A DNA stretch of 38,927 bases from Vallitalea maricola (GTDB taxonomy: Bacteria > Bacillota > Clostridia > Lachnospirales > Vallitaleaceae), in the NCBI RefSeq assembly GCF_036985595.1, contig NZ_BTPU01000051.1:1-38927 (forward strand), given 5' to 3'. Below the pieces are notes generated by a model that searched no databases, had not been told where the DNA came from, and saw only the letters and a program-made list of their open reading frames with translations. Below, in pieces: positions 1 to 8,335 of this stretch (its first letter is position 1; each line of letters opens with the position of its first letter). The position numbers were made by a program, and so were the translations under genes.

Positions 1-7
1 TAATCCC

Positions 8-44
8 AAAAATTATGGCTGCTAACTATAATAGTTAAACAGCC
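8..44 (-). terminator. Intrinsic terminator after the membrane-protein gene
   Basis: On the minus strand a GGCTG...CAGCC hairpin (with TTAACTA/TAGTTA inside) is followed by ATAATTTTT. It lies just past the stop codon of the gene ending at 61 and would end the two-gene AraC/membrane protein transcript. Confidence 0.6.
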
Positions 45-60
45 AATCCAAATCTCTATC

Positions 61-750
61 TTAATGTAATTTTTCATATCTTATAATCTTTCCATCTTTG
101 TAATAAACAATGTAATAACCTTTAGTTGTTTGAATGGAAATATCAATTAATTCTCCTCGTAATCCTCCATCTTTACCTATTCTCATAATATTAGTATCAT
201 CTATTTCTAACACATCAACCATTTTATTAATCGTTTGAACTTGTGGTTTGTTATAGATTTCTTCCATGCCATTCTTTTCTAATAGTATAAAACAAGCAAT
301 AAAACTTAGTGCAAATACTGCAAATTCTATAAAATTACGTTTAATATTAGACCTTCTTTTACAACTAGACATAATTGCAATCGCCATGAAAACATAACCG
401 ACATTATAGATTAATACCAATTGACTAATTTGAATTAGTATCAAAAAAGCAATCACAGGAATGACAGTCATCATTATCAATCTGACAAATAATCTTGATT
501 TAAACCATTCTCTATATATAGCTATAAACATAACATGGGTTAATAGAAACGAACCGGTAACTATTAAAAAATCTGTAACTGCATCTGTGATAAAATAGCT
601 GATTATAATAAGTAAAATATAATCAATAAAATAAATACTGTAAAATAGTATTCGGAATAATTTTCTATTGGTTGATCTATATTCCCATTCAATATAATAT
701 TGTATGAAAGTTAAAATAATAATTATTAGTGAAATTACTTCAATCGGCAT
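61..750 (-). CDS. Hypothetical multi-pass membrane protein with a C-terminal soluble tail
   Basis: This 229-residue protein belongs to no family I recognise. About six hydrophobic segments occupy residues 4-22, 35-55, 58-80, 88-108, 112-128 and 139-157. A soluble tail of about 70 residues follows, with an alternating pattern suggesting beta strands. No catalytic motif is visible. The ATG start has a GGAG site 8 nt upstream. The gene begins 27 bp after the stop of the AraC/GyrI regulator and is followed by a terminator, so the two are probably co-transcribed. The regulator may sense a ligand relevant to this protein, but that is inference from proximity only. Confidence 0.75.
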   Translation of the reverse strand: MPIEVISLIIIILTFIQYYIEWEYRSTNRKLFRILFYSIYFIDYILLIIISYFITDAVTDFLIVTGSFLLTHVMFIAIYREWFKSRLFVRLIMMTVIPVIAFLILIQISQLVLIYNVGYVFMAIAIMSSCKRRSNIKRNFIEFAVFALSFIACFILLEKNGMEEIYNKPQVQTINKMVDVLEIDDTNIMRIGKDGGLRGELIDISIQTTKGYYIVYYKDGKIIRYEKLH

Positions 751-777
751 AATAATTTCTCCACTCTATATTTCATT

Positions 778-1620
778 TTATAATATTGGAACCCATATTT
801 CACGTTGTGGTATATGATCAGGTGGATAAAAGCATTCAATACAAGGTATATCTGCTAATTCATATCCAGACGTTGGTAACCATTCTGTATATATGCGTTT
901 CCATGTTGAATTATCTTCATTAGGGAAAACAGCCCATGTACATGCAGGTATAATGAATTTTTCCATTCCATCTGGTACTTCATTATTATAACGTACACCC
1001 ATAAAATAATCAAAATCATCACTCATTATTGTTGCTTTTTCACCTGATATCCCTAGTAGACTTTCCAATTTACATTGGGGGTTTTCCCATGACATATCAA
1101 TAAGTTTTTGCAGTAATCCATCTTTTTCGGCATCACTCCATAGTGCAGGAACTATCTTGAATGCATCTTTTGTTTCTACTCTCTTTTTAATACCTACTAC
1201 TGCAAAATCAAAATCAAGTTCTTCAATCCTATACTCCATTTCTATATCTCCTTTAATTGTAATTTGAAAGGATATTTTAGGAAAGGCTTTTAATTGAATT
1301 CCTTTGGTACGTGCTTTCGTTGGTCTTACTCCGTGGAGTTTTTGGAATGCACGTGAAAAAGAATCTGGTGAGTCATAACCATACTTGATAGCCAAATCAA
1401 CTATTTTGATATCACTATTTTGAAGTTCAAAGGCTGCCAATGATAAACGTCTCCTTCGAATATATTCTGATAAAGAAATATCTGTGATAAAAGCAAACAT
1501 TCTTGAAAAGTGATACGTTGAACAACATGCCATTTTTGCTACCTCAGTATAATTAATATCACCCATCAAATTTTCTTCAATATAATTTATTGCCCTAGTA
1601 GTTCTCTCTAGCCAATTCAT
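778..1620 (-). CDS. AraC family regulator with GyrI-like effector-binding domain
   Basis: 280 residues. The N-terminal ~105 residues form a double helix-turn-helix of the AraC/XylS type; the second part contains the typical stretch IKYGYDSPDSFSRAFQKLHG. Residues ~128-280 resemble the GyrI-like small-molecule-binding domain found in Rob- and BmrR-type regulators, including a conserved aromatic-rich end. This order (HTH first, ligand domain last) is characteristic of multidrug or metabolite-sensing regulators. The ATG is preceded by GGGAGG at a 6-nt spacing. It heads a probable two-gene unit with the membrane protein downstream. Its ligand cannot be deduced. Confidence 0.9.
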   Translation of the reverse strand: MNWLERTTRAINYIEENLMGDINYTEVAKMACCSTYHFSRMFAFITDISLSEYIRRRRLSLAAFELQNSDIKIVDLAIKYGYDSPDSFSRAFQKLHGVRPTKARTKGIQLKAFPKISFQITIKGDIEMEYRIEELDFDFAVVGIKKRVETKDAFKIVPALWSDAEKDGLLQKLIDMSWENPQCKLESLLGISGEKATIMSDDFDYFMGVRYNNEVPDGMEKFIIPACTWAVFPNEDNSTWKRIYTEWLPTSGYELADIPCIECFYPPDHIPQREIWVPIL

Positions 1621-1696
1621 AAATAACCTCCCTTCAACTACAGTATAATAGAAATTTCATAATCAACACCGACTTTTCTTGCACAGAATAGTCGTA

Positions 1697-2449
1697 TTAA
1701 TCTATCATGATATGCCTTAACATTCCTACAGGATTATTTATAAAATCCTTCATAACTCTATAATGCTCTGTTTCTTGATATTCTATCTTTTTATAATCAT
1801 CATCTAAACTATAAATAGTTGAATTAGGATAACTCATTATAATTGGTGAGTGGGTTGCTATAATGAACTGTGAATCGTTCATAACTAACTCATGTAACTT
1901 TCTTAATAATGCTAGCTGCCTTGTTGGTGATAAAGCCGCTTCTGGCTCATCTAATATATATAATCCTTTACCTCCAAACCTGTAAGTAAGTAATGACATG
2001 AATGACTCACCATGAGATTGTTCATGTAAAGATATACCTCCATAAGATTCTATTATAGGCGGACCAAATCCTCCTTCTCTATCTAACTGTTCAATATTAG
2101 AAGCTACATTATAAAAACTTTCTGCTCTTAGAAAATAACCATCACTGGGCTTTTTAACCCCTTTAGTAAGACGTAGGGATTCTGATAAAACCGAATGTGT
2201 TTCTTGTGTACTAAAATTAAAGTTTTTACTACCACCTTCAGGATTAAACCCAAATGCCACAGCTATTGCTTCTAATAGGGTTGATTTGCCGCTCCCATTC
2301 TCACCTATAATGTATGTAACATTGGGATGCAACTCTAATTCGTTTAATTCACGTACAGCTTTCAGACAATATGGATATTCCTTGGAATTAATACCATCAC
2401 GTTCTAATTTAAGCTTACGAATAAATTGATAAAACCCTTTTTCCAGCAT
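1697..2449 (-). CDS. AAA/ABC-type predicted ATPase (SMC/RecF-like head)
   Basis: A stand-alone nucleotide-binding domain of about 250 residues. Walker A GENGSGKST is at residues 49-57, a signature-like SHGES segment lies near residue 145, Walker B is ILDEPEAALS, and the H-loop is IATHSP. This resembles the soluble AAA_21/AAA_23 ATPases, not transporter subunits, because there is no membrane partner. A GTG at 2458 is possible, but the ATG at 2449 sits at proper distance from AGGAAGTGAG and is preferred. The gene follows the PRPP synthetase by 57 bp in the same direction with no evident terminator between. Its biological substrate is unknown. Confidence 0.85.
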   Translation of the reverse strand: MLEKGFYQFIRKLKLERDGINSKEYPYCLKAVRELNELELHPNVTYIIGENGSGKSTLLEAIAVAFGFNPEGGSKNFNFSTQETHSVLSESLRLTKGVKKPSDGYFLRAESFYNVASNIEQLDREGGFGPPIIESYGGISLHEQSHGESFMSLLTYRFGGKGLYILDEPEAALSPTRQLALLRKLHELVMNDSQFIIATHSPIIMSYPNSTIYSLDDDYKKIEYQETEHYRVMKDFINNPVGMLRHIMID

Positions 2450-2506
2450 ATTACTCACTTCCTATCTATTAAAAAATCCAATGTCCATTAACCAGCTATA
2501 TTTGTA

Positions 2507-3487
2507 TTATTCTTCAATCTGTAAAACTTCTATTGGCACTTTATTGAATAATGGACTGACCGATTCTCTTTTGTGTATTCTACTTATAGTCTCAGCGAAT
2601 AACGGTGCAACAGAAATTACCTTTACTTTTTTACTACCCATCACATATGGGTTATATACTGAATCAGTTGAAATAAGCTTCTCTATTGGACTATTCTCAA
2701 GCTTTGTAACTCCATCCTTATTCAACAGTACATGAGATAAACATGCAAATATTCTATTTACGCCACGTTTCTTCAATTCATTAGCAAGATCTATTAATGT
2801 TCCTCCAGAAATACTGAAGTCGTCAACTATCAATGCGTTCTTACCCTTTACGTTACCTACAATTTCAATTATCTTAGCATTCTCGTCATGTCCTTCTCTT
2901 TCTTTATCACCTATAGCTACTGGTAACTTTAGATACCTTGCAAATTTTCTAGCTTCTTTTGCAAAACCTGAATCTGGTGATACTACTACTAAATCTTCAA
3001 TTTTTAGAGAATTAATGTATTCACACAATATAGGCAATGCAAATAAATGATCCACTGGTTTCTTAAAAAATCCCTGTATCTGTGGACTATGCAAATCCAT
3101 AGTTACAACTCTATCTGCTCCCGCTAGTTCAATGCATTCTGTACATACTCTACCACGTATGGATACTCTTGGTTCATCTTTCTTATCTCCTTTTGCATAC
3201 GAAAAATAAGGCATGATTACTGTTACAGAATTAGCGCTTGCCCTTTTGAATGCGTCTATCCAGAATAAAATTTCTGTAAATTCATCATTAGGACGTAATC
3301 CAATGGACTGTACTAGATATACATCTTTATCCCTAACAGTTTCTTCAACTTTTACATATATATTACCCTCACTGAATGTTATGACTCTCGATTTTCCTAA
3401 CTGTGATTTTAGATAAATACAAATCTTCTCAGCAAAATCTTTACCAGTACTTCCTGCAAATACTTTTATTTCACTTTCTGTATTCAT
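2507..3487 (-). CDS. prs: Ribose-phosphate pyrophosphokinase (PRPP synthetase), divergent
   Basis: 326 residues. It should convert ribose 5-phosphate and ATP to PRPP for nucleotide, His, Trp and NAD synthesis. The family block VTMDLHSPQIQGFF and the VDHLFALPIL segment are clear. The catalytic-loop Lys and Arg appear in DKER. The substrate loop reads DDFSISGGTL, whereas typical bacterial enzymes have DDxxDTAGT, and the usual YARQDRK is YAKGDKK. A longer frame reaches 3511 and overlaps the upstream stop by 4 bp, but AAGGAG 7 nt before the ATG at 3487 fixes the start. It lies within a compact cluster and may be a second, specialised PRPP synthetase rather than the housekeeping copy. Confidence 0.85.
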   Translation of the reverse strand: MNTESEIKVFAGSTGKDFAEKICIYLKSQLGKSRVITFSEGNIYVKVEETVRDKDVYLVQSIGLRPNDEFTEILFWIDAFKRASANSVTVIMPYFSYAKGDKKDEPRVSIRGRVCTECIELAGADRVVTMDLHSPQIQGFFKKPVDHLFALPILCEYINSLKIEDLVVVSPDSGFAKEARKFARYLKLPVAIGDKEREGHDENAKIIEIVGNVKGKNALIVDDFSISGGTLIDLANELKKRGVNRIFACLSHVLLNKDGVTKLENSPIEKLISTDSVYNPYVMGSKKVKVISVAPLFAETISRIHKRESVSPLFNKVPIEVLQIEE

Positions 3488-3507
3488 TTCACCACTCCTT
3501 ATCATTA

Positions 3508-4590
3508 TCATCTATGATTTATGTTTGTATCTAACTCCTGAAAACATTTTTCTAAGATATCCTTAGGTATTTCTTCATAAGAATCACCTATGCAGATTTC
3601 AAACATCCAGGTATTTTTGGTTTCCATCAAATATGGTGTAATACCTACACTAATCTTATTCATAATCTCTGCTAATATTTTATTAATATTATCTACGTCT
3701 TTACTAAAATGTACATGAAACATATTCGAAACAGGTATTTTGGGTATGGTGTAAATTCCGTCAATACTATTAAAATATTTAGATAGTTCTTTAGCTTTAT
3801 TATAATAAGTTTCCATTTTATTAATACGCCTATCAAACCAATAATCAGCACTGATAACATATGGATATAGACTTATCAAATCTCCACCATATCGGCGTTT
3901 CCATATCTTGGATTCGTCAATGAATTCCTTAGGTCCTACTAATATGGCTCCCGCTACACTACCAATACCCTTGTAGAATGAAACATACACACTATCAAAA
4001 CCTGCACATATCTCTTTTAATTCTTTCTGGTAATAAGGAGTTATTTCCCATAATCTTGCACCATCCAAATGTGTCCTTATGTTATTTTTCTTGCAATAAT
4101 CTAGAATCTCATTTAATTCATCCCAATTTGGAAGTTGTCCACCTATGCCTCTTTGAGGCAGCTCAATAAGTAATGTTGAGATATCTGTTCCTCTCTTCTT
4201 TAAATCATCAATAGTGAACAAACGATCTTGCTCTCCTAATAGTACAGTTTCTATATTATGAAGTTTCTTCAGACCATCTTGCTCATAAATCTCCAAATGA
4301 CTTAATGGATGATATGCTACTCTGTATATTTGTTTCATATCACACCACATGCGAAGGGCGATCTGTTGCGCCATAGTTCCACTTGGAAAAAAAACAGCTT
4401 TATCTTTACCCAACATTTCCGCAATTTTGTCTTCAAAATCATTAATTATAGCTCCATTGCCATAAAAGTCTATTTGCTTATCTTCATCTACATTTTCCAT
4501 AGGAATCTGTAATTGTCTAATACTATATTTCCCATTACCATCTAACTTATATCTAGTATTTTTATAAGATTTAGCTAATATTTCACTCAT
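3508..4590 (-). CDS. Threonine aldolase / beta-eliminating lyase family PLP enzyme
   Basis: 360 residues of fold-type I PLP enzyme. Visible features are the glycine/serine phosphate-binding region FFPSGTMAQQIALR, the PLP-ring Asp in HLDGARLWE, and the Schiff-base Lys in SFYKGIGSVAGA. This pattern matches low-specificity L-threonine aldolase (threonine or allo-threonine to glycine plus acetaldehyde). Two adjacent ATGs exist; the second (4590) is better spaced from GGAGG. Its stop shares the ATGA overlap with the longer prs frame, and its first codons overlap the amidase stop, so the cluster is translationally packed. The exact substrate is uncertain, because beta-eliminating lyases share this fold. 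Confidence 0.85.
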   Translation of the reverse strand: MSEILAKSYKNTRYKLDGNGKYSIRQLQIPMENVDEDKQIDFYGNGAIINDFEDKIAEMLGKDKAVFFPSGTMAQQIALRMWCDMKQIYRVAYHPLSHLEIYEQDGLKKLHNIETVLLGEQDRLFTIDDLKKRGTDISTLLIELPQRGIGGQLPNWDELNEILDYCKKNNIRTHLDGARLWEITPYYQKELKEICAGFDSVYVSFYKGIGSVAGAILVGPKEFIDESKIWKRRYGGDLISLYPYVISADYWFDRRINKMETYYNKAKELSKYFNSIDGIYTIPKIPVSNMFHVHFSKDVDNINKILAEIMNKISVGITPYLMETKNTWMFEICIGDSYEEIPKDILEKCFQELDTNINHR

Positions 4591-5321
4591 CATATATCCT
4601 CCCTCTTTATTGGTAGATCATCTTTTCTTATGTCTTTGTCCAATAACTCTTTTTGCAATTTAGCTATCTTATCTTCTAACTCTATAATCTGCTCTTTGTA
4701 ATATTCTAATTCGTTTATTGATAGATATGGAAACTCTGTTATTTCCATATCAAAGTATTCACATATACCTTTTGTTATTGCTTTAGCATATTTATCATGC
4801 CAAAATCTATCTTTCATCTGTTTAGCTTCTTCCAGATAATCTATGAATCCTAACTCTAATAATACTGCTGGAACTTTTGTCATTTGTATTACATCCCAAT
4901 TTCCTTCTTTAACACCTCTATTATACAACTTGGTATCATTAATTAGATTATTATGTATTCTTCTTGCTAATTTTTCCCCTTCAGCACCAAATTTATAACA
5001 ATATGTTTCTATTCCTTTGGCATAATTTTGCCACTTACGATTTATACCATTTTTACGTATAGATACCATTATATCCGCATTACTTTTATTACATACTTCT
5101 ACCCTATCTTTTACACTTTTATCCTTATAGATATTATCATTGGACAGAATAACTTTCATTCCGTTGAATTCTAGGTATTTAGCTACTCTATACATTATGG
5201 GATAATTCTGTTCTGCTTCATGTATAGTACTTCCATCTTCAAATTCAGGTGTTGTTTTATCACATGAATAAAATCCGTGACCTGCGTCAAGACATACAAT
5301 TGGTTTTTTACTACATTTCAC
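4590..5321 (-). CDS. N-acetylmuramoyl-L-alanine amidase-like (Amidase_3), altered zinc site
   Basis: 243 residues with the Amidase_3 fold of peptidoglycan amidases. The first zinc His is in DAGHG (H15), the Glu ligand is probably E35 in HEAEQN, and the catalytic Glu is in LLELGF. The second zinc His, normally in SIHxN, is an Arg here (SIRKNG, R89, codon CGT), so hydrolase activity is doubtful. There is no signal peptide. The C-terminal ~45 residues form a short coiled coil (ELEYYKEQIIELEDKIAKL). GTG is the likely start, after AAGGAAGGGTG. It heads the cluster with the aldolase, prs and ATPase. A cytoplasmic or non-catalytic binding role is possible. Confidence 0.8.
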   Translation of the reverse strand: MKCSKKPIVCLDAGHGFYSCDKTTPEFEDGSTIHEAEQNYPIMYRVAKYLEFNGMKVILSNDNIYKDKSVKDRVEVCNKSNADIMVSIRKNGINRKWQNYAKGIETYCYKFGAEGEKLARRIHNNLINDTKLYNRGVKEGNWDVIQMTKVPAVLLELGFIDYLEEAKQMKDRFWHDKYAKAITKGICEYFDMEITEFPYLSINELEYYKEQIIELEDKIAKLQKELLDKDIRKDDLPIKREDI

Positions 5322-5491
5322 CGTGCACCCTTCCTTTCTATAGCTATCATAACCTCTTATAATATACTCATATCTTAAATAGCTTTAAATGCATAATAAT
5401 TGTTTTCTTATGAATTTGTTAGTCACATTAATAAATAATATATCATATAATAATTCTATCATAATATCTAGATAAATCTACTAAAAAACTA

Positions 5492-5519
5492 TTGACATTT
5501 ATTAAATTTCTGATACAAT
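5492..5519 (+). promoter_or_regulatory. Sigma-A-type promoter of tRNA-Gly
   Basis: TTGACA (5492-5497), 16-bp spacer, TACAAT (5514-5519) with an extended -10 TG (TGATACAAT). It lies about 40 bp before the mature tRNA end. The strong match fits a stable-RNA promoter. Confidence 0.8.
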
Positions 5520-5559
5520 ATATCTTGCGTTAAATCATAATTATATTATTTAGTAATAT

Positions 5560-5631
5560 GCGTGAGTGGCTCAGTGGTAGAGCATCGCCTTGCCAAGGCG
5601 AGGGTCGCGGGTTCGAATCCCGTCTCGCGCT
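5560..5631 (+). tRNA. tRNA-Gly (anticodon GCC)
   Basis: The cloverleaf can be folded fully by eye. The acceptor stem GCGTGAG (5560-5566) pairs with CTCGCGC (5624-5630). The D stem is GCTC/GAGC, the anticodon stem TCGCC/GGCGA with loop TTGCCAA, and the T arm has the TTCGAAT loop. The anticodon GCC is at 5592-5594. No CCA is encoded. A T-run starting at 5631 follows directly and should end transcription. It is a single tRNA, the only plus-strand gene in this part of the window. Confidence 0.97.
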
Positions 5632-5668
5632 TTTTTTATTGCCAAAATTTCATTTTCATATGCATAAA

Positions 5669-5701
5669 AACACATAAAAATAGCCCCTAATCTTAGGGGC
5701 T
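5669..5701 (-). terminator. Intrinsic terminator of the VanY-like gene
   Basis: AGCCCCTAA (5682-5690) pairs perfectly with TTAGGGGCT (5693-5701). On the minus strand the hairpin is followed by a T-rich tract. The gene's stop codon (5700-5702) is inside the stem. Confidence 0.85.
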
Positions 5702-6887
5702 ACTCTTTTAACATATATTGTTTGAAGTATTCTTCATAAGTAAGACCTTTTTCGTAAACATCTTTTGCAAGGTCTTCACCTAAATAACGAATATGCCATG
5801 GTTCATATTGATATCCTGTTATTTCTTCTTTTCCTAATTGATAACGAATAATAAAACCAAATTTATGAGCATTTTCTGCTAACCATTTTCCTTCTTTCAA
5901 TTCTCCAAGTCTTTCTTGTAGTTTATAGTTAACTCCTGCACATGACACATCAATAGCTAAACCAGTTTGATGTTCACTCTGCCCAGGTTTTGCACTTATT
6001 TTGTTTGCAGCTTCATATCCTCTTTTATTCACGTTATAATTAAAAATTGTTTCCTGTCTCTTATAAGAACGATATCCAGAAACTCCTACAATCTCAATTC
6101 CTTCTTCTTTTGCTTGTGCTACAAGTCTTTCCAATGCATGTGCCGCTTCTTCTCTCATATATCTTTTAGGGTCTTCATGAGTAAATGAAAACTTAATATC
6201 TGGTTTAATTAAATCTTCAGGCACATAGTCACTTGGTAGGTTTCTTTGTTTATTAACTAATACGTGAATATCATTTGGATTTGTTACTACTTGTTTTCCA
6301 TCTTCATCAATCATAACTGTATCATCATTACTATTGGAATTATTATTTTGTTCTGATTCATTGTTTTCTTCTTTTGGTTCTTCCTTTGGTTCCTCCTTAG
6401 GTTGTTCCTTAGGCTCTTCTTTTTTTGGTTCCTCAGCTGCTTCAACTTTTACATTAATTGTAGCTGATATATTTTCATATACATATGTTATTGTTGCTTC
6501 ATCATCTGCTTTTGCACTGTCTAAAATAACTATTTCTCCATCTTTAATAGATATCTTCTCTTCATTATCTGAATGACTTAGTAACTTACTATCATCAGTC
6601 AAATCTATTAAGCTTCCATCAGCTAATAATCCTTCAACTTTAACATTATATTTATCACCAATTTTTAACAATAAATTTTCTTCAGATAATCGTAGTTCTT
6701 TTACACCCTTATCTTCTTCTTTTGAATCATTTTTTTGTTCTTTATTATCTTTTTCAGTTTCAACCGCATTTCCCTGTGCAGTTACTTCATCTGTATTTTT
6801 TCTATCTTTTATAAAACCTATCGCTAGAATAAACACCAAACACAGAGCCCCTACAATCAAAACTATTTTACCAACTTTTTTATACAT
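5700..6887 (-). CDS. Membrane-anchored D-Ala-D-Ala carboxypeptidase, VanY/M15B family
   Basis: 395 residues. The order is: cytoplasmic start, one membrane anchor (residues ~8-26), an acidic linker, a beta-rich Ig-like segment (~65-150), a low-complexity Pro-Glu-Lys repeat of EEPKE units (~153-175), and a C-terminal M15 peptidase (~205-390). Zinc ligands are visible in SEHQTGLAIDV (His and Asp) and EPWHIRYL (His). It should trim D-alanine from peptidoglycan stem peptides outside the membrane; the repeat is probably a wall-spanning spacer. ATG follows GAGGTGAGAGG. It has its own promoter and terminator and appears monocistronic. There is no VanR/VanS or VanH nearby, so vancomycin resistance is not implied. 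Confidence 0.92.
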   Translation of the reverse strand: MYKKVGKIVLIVGALCLVFILAIGFIKDRKNTDEVTAQGNAVETEKDNKEQKNDSKEEDKGVKELRLSEENLLLKIGDKYNVKVEGLLADGSLIDLTDDSKLLSHSDNEEKISIKDGEIVILDSAKADDEATITYVYENISATINVKVEAAEEPKKEEPKEQPKEEPKEEPKEENNESEQNNNSNSNDDTVMIDEDGKQVVTNPNDIHVLVNKQRNLPSDYVPEDLIKPDIKFSFTHEDPKRYMREEAAHALERLVAQAKEEGIEIVGVSGYRSYKRQETIFNYNVNKRGYEAANKISAKPGQSEHQTGLAIDVSCAGVNYKLQERLGELKEGKWLAENAHKFGFIIRYQLGKEEITGYQYEPWHIRYLGEDLAKDVYEKGLTYEEYFKQYMLKE

Positions 6888-6919
6888 CCTCTCACCTCTT
6901 GTGTTTTAATCTAAACATT

Positions 6920-6948
6920 ATTTTAACATAGAGGATGCTTTATTACAA
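6920..6948 (-). promoter_or_regulatory. Probable promoter of the VanY-like gene
   Basis: On the minus strand TTGTAA (6948-6943), a 17-bp spacer and TAAAAT (6925-6920) preceded by TGT, giving an extended -10. It is about 33 bp before the start codon. Confidence 0.6.
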
Positions 6949-7173
6949 CATATTGTGACAAAATAATAAGTATAGTTACTGAATCCTTTAAAAACTAAGT
7001 TTTTCTCTAATTAAAATTAACTATAATTAGTCTTTATATTTGTTTTTATTACAAAATACTATGTTTTCCCAGCTATTATTAAAGTCATTTAACGTTATTA
7101 CTTAATAAAAAACAGATATGTATAATGTATTATTTATTATATAATACAAAAACATATCTATTTTATTGAACAT
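6949..7173. other. AT-rich intergenic region with no gene seen
   Basis: Very AT-rich spacer between the rplT terminator and the VanY-like promoter. No open frame with a ribosome binding site, no tRNA-like fold and no repeat was seen. Confidence 0.6.
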
Positions 7174-7199
7174 AAAAAAACCCTCTATATAGTAGAGAG
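7174..7199 (-). terminator. Terminator of infC-rpmI-rplT
   Basis: On the minus strand CTCTCTA pairs with TAGAGGG (one G-U pair) and is followed by seven T residues (7180-7174). It lies about 20 bp beyond the rplT stop. Confidence 0.85.
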
Positions 7200-7217
7200 T
7201 TTTAATGTTAGAATTTA

Positions 7218-7574
7218 TTATTGAATTTTTGATTTTGCAGTTTCTACCAAACTTGCGAAACCTTCAGAATCGTTAACTGCCATTTCAGCTAACATTTTTC
7301 TGTTAACATTAACATCTGCTAACTTAAGACCATACATGAATTTGCTATATGATAATCCATGAACTCTAGTTGCAGCATTAATTCTTGCAATCCAAAGTCT
7401 TCTAAAATCTCTTTTCTTAAGTTTTCTTCCTGTATATGAATAAACACCTGATTTCATTACCGCTTGTTTAGCAGTTCTGAATTGTTTAGATTTTGCTCCT
7501 CTATATCCTTTAGCTAACTTTAATACTCTTTTACGTCTCTTACGTGTGTGTAAAGCACCCTTGATTCTTGCCAT
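7218..7574 (-). CDS. rplT: Large ribosomal subunit protein bL20
   Basis: 118 residues, the usual length for bL20. It carries the family's basic start (MARIKGALHTRKRRKRVLKL) and a conserved middle with RRLWIARINAA. It binds 23S rRNA early in 50S assembly. In Firmicutes it also represses its own operon through the infC leader; a leader with an internal terminator is present upstream here. It is the last gene of infC-rpmI-rplT, 29 bp after rpmI, and is followed by a terminator. The GGAGGG ribosome binding site is well placed. Confidence 0.98.
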   Translation of the reverse strand: MARIKGALHTRKRRKRVLKLAKGYRGAKSKQFRTAKQAVMKSGVYSYTGRKLKKRDFRRLWIARINAATRVHGLSYSKFMYGLKLADVNVNRKMLAEMAVNDSEGFASLVETAKSKIQ

Positions 7575-7603
7575 GATTTTTCCCTCCTGTTCGGTTTATA
7601 TAT

Positions 7604-7801
7604 TTAAACGTATGGTAATAACTTCTTCATTACTTTTTCGTTAGACTTATCCATCATAGTAGCATGTCTAAGAGTTCTCTTTTTCTTAGCTGTTTTCTTA
7701 GTTAGAATATGTCTTTTAAATGCTTTATTTCTTTTTAATTTACCTGTTCCTGTTTTCTTAAAACGCTTAGCAGCGCCACGATGTGTTTTCATTTTAGGCA
7801 T
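7604..7801 (-). CDS. rpmI: Large ribosomal subunit protein bL35
   Basis: 65 residues, highly basic, with the typical start MPKMKTHRGAAKRFKKTGTG. It is a structural component of the 50S subunit. It sits between infC and rplT, 27 bp after infC, and has a strong AAGGAGG site 8 nt before ATG. Position, length and sequence all match the standard operon. Confidence 0.98.
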   Translation of the reverse strand: MPKMKTHRGAAKRFKKTGTGKLKRNKAFKRHILTKKTAKKKRTLRHATMMDKSNEKVMKKLLPYV

Positions 7802-7828
7802 AATAATTTCCTCCTTATAATACCGTAT

Positions 7829-8335
7829 TTATCTTTTCTTCGCCATAAACATTACCATGCTTCTACCTTCCATTTTTGGATACTTCTCAATATCCGCAAT
7901 GTCTACTAGACTTTCTGCAAACTTAAGTAAGATTTCTCTACCTATTGCAGTATGAGCTAATTCTCTACCTCTAAATCGTACGGAAACTTTAACTTTATCT
8001 CCATTATTCAAGAATTTTTTCGCATGTTTCATCTTAGTATTAATATCATGTTGCTCGATATTAGGAGACAAACGAACTTCTTTTACACTAATGATGTTCT
8101 GTTTCTTCTTAGCTTCCTTGTCACGCTTAGCTTGTTCATATCTAAATTTTCCATAATCAATTATTTTACATACTGGTGGCTTTGCCTTTGGGGAAATCTT
8201 AACTAAATCTAAATTTCTTTCTCTAGCAAGCCTTTGAGCATCTCTTGCAGACATAATACCCAGTTGGTTACCTTGATCATCGATTAAACGTACTTCTCTG
8301 TCTCGAATTTGCTCATTAATCATTAATTCGCTAAT
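7829..8335 (-). CDS. infC: Translation initiation factor IF-3, starting at ATT
   Basis: 168 residues if translation begins at ATT (8335-8333). The reading then starts (M)SELMINEQIRDREVRLID, which matches the Firmicute IF-3 beginning ISKD-type residues followed by INEQIR. The nearest ATG (8323) is about 20 nt from the only good Shine-Dalgarno sequence, whereas GGAGG is 9 nt from the ATT. AUU initiation of infC is an established autoregulatory device: IF-3 itself rejects this codon. The N-domain, the lysine-rich linker (about 70-90, RDKEAKKKQ) and the C-domain ending in GRSMVMFMAKKR are all present. It is the first gene of the operon. Confidence 0.95.
   Translation of the reverse strand: MSELMINEQIRDREVRLIDDQGNQLGIMSARDAQRLARERNLDLVKISPKAKPPVCKIIDYGKFRYEQAKRDKEAKKKQNIISVKEVRLSPNIEQHDINTKMKHAKKFLNNGDKVKVSVRFRGRELAHTAIGREILLKFAESLVDIADIEKYPKMEGRSMVMFMAKKR

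Noticed and set aside
2450..2506. Terminator between prs and the AAA ATPase gene
   Set aside because: A run of T residues is present on the minus strand, but no stable stem precedes it.
5700..6887. Vancomycin resistance gene
   Set aside because: VanY-like carboxypeptidases are common in wall metabolism; no VanR/S, VanH/A/X genes are nearby.
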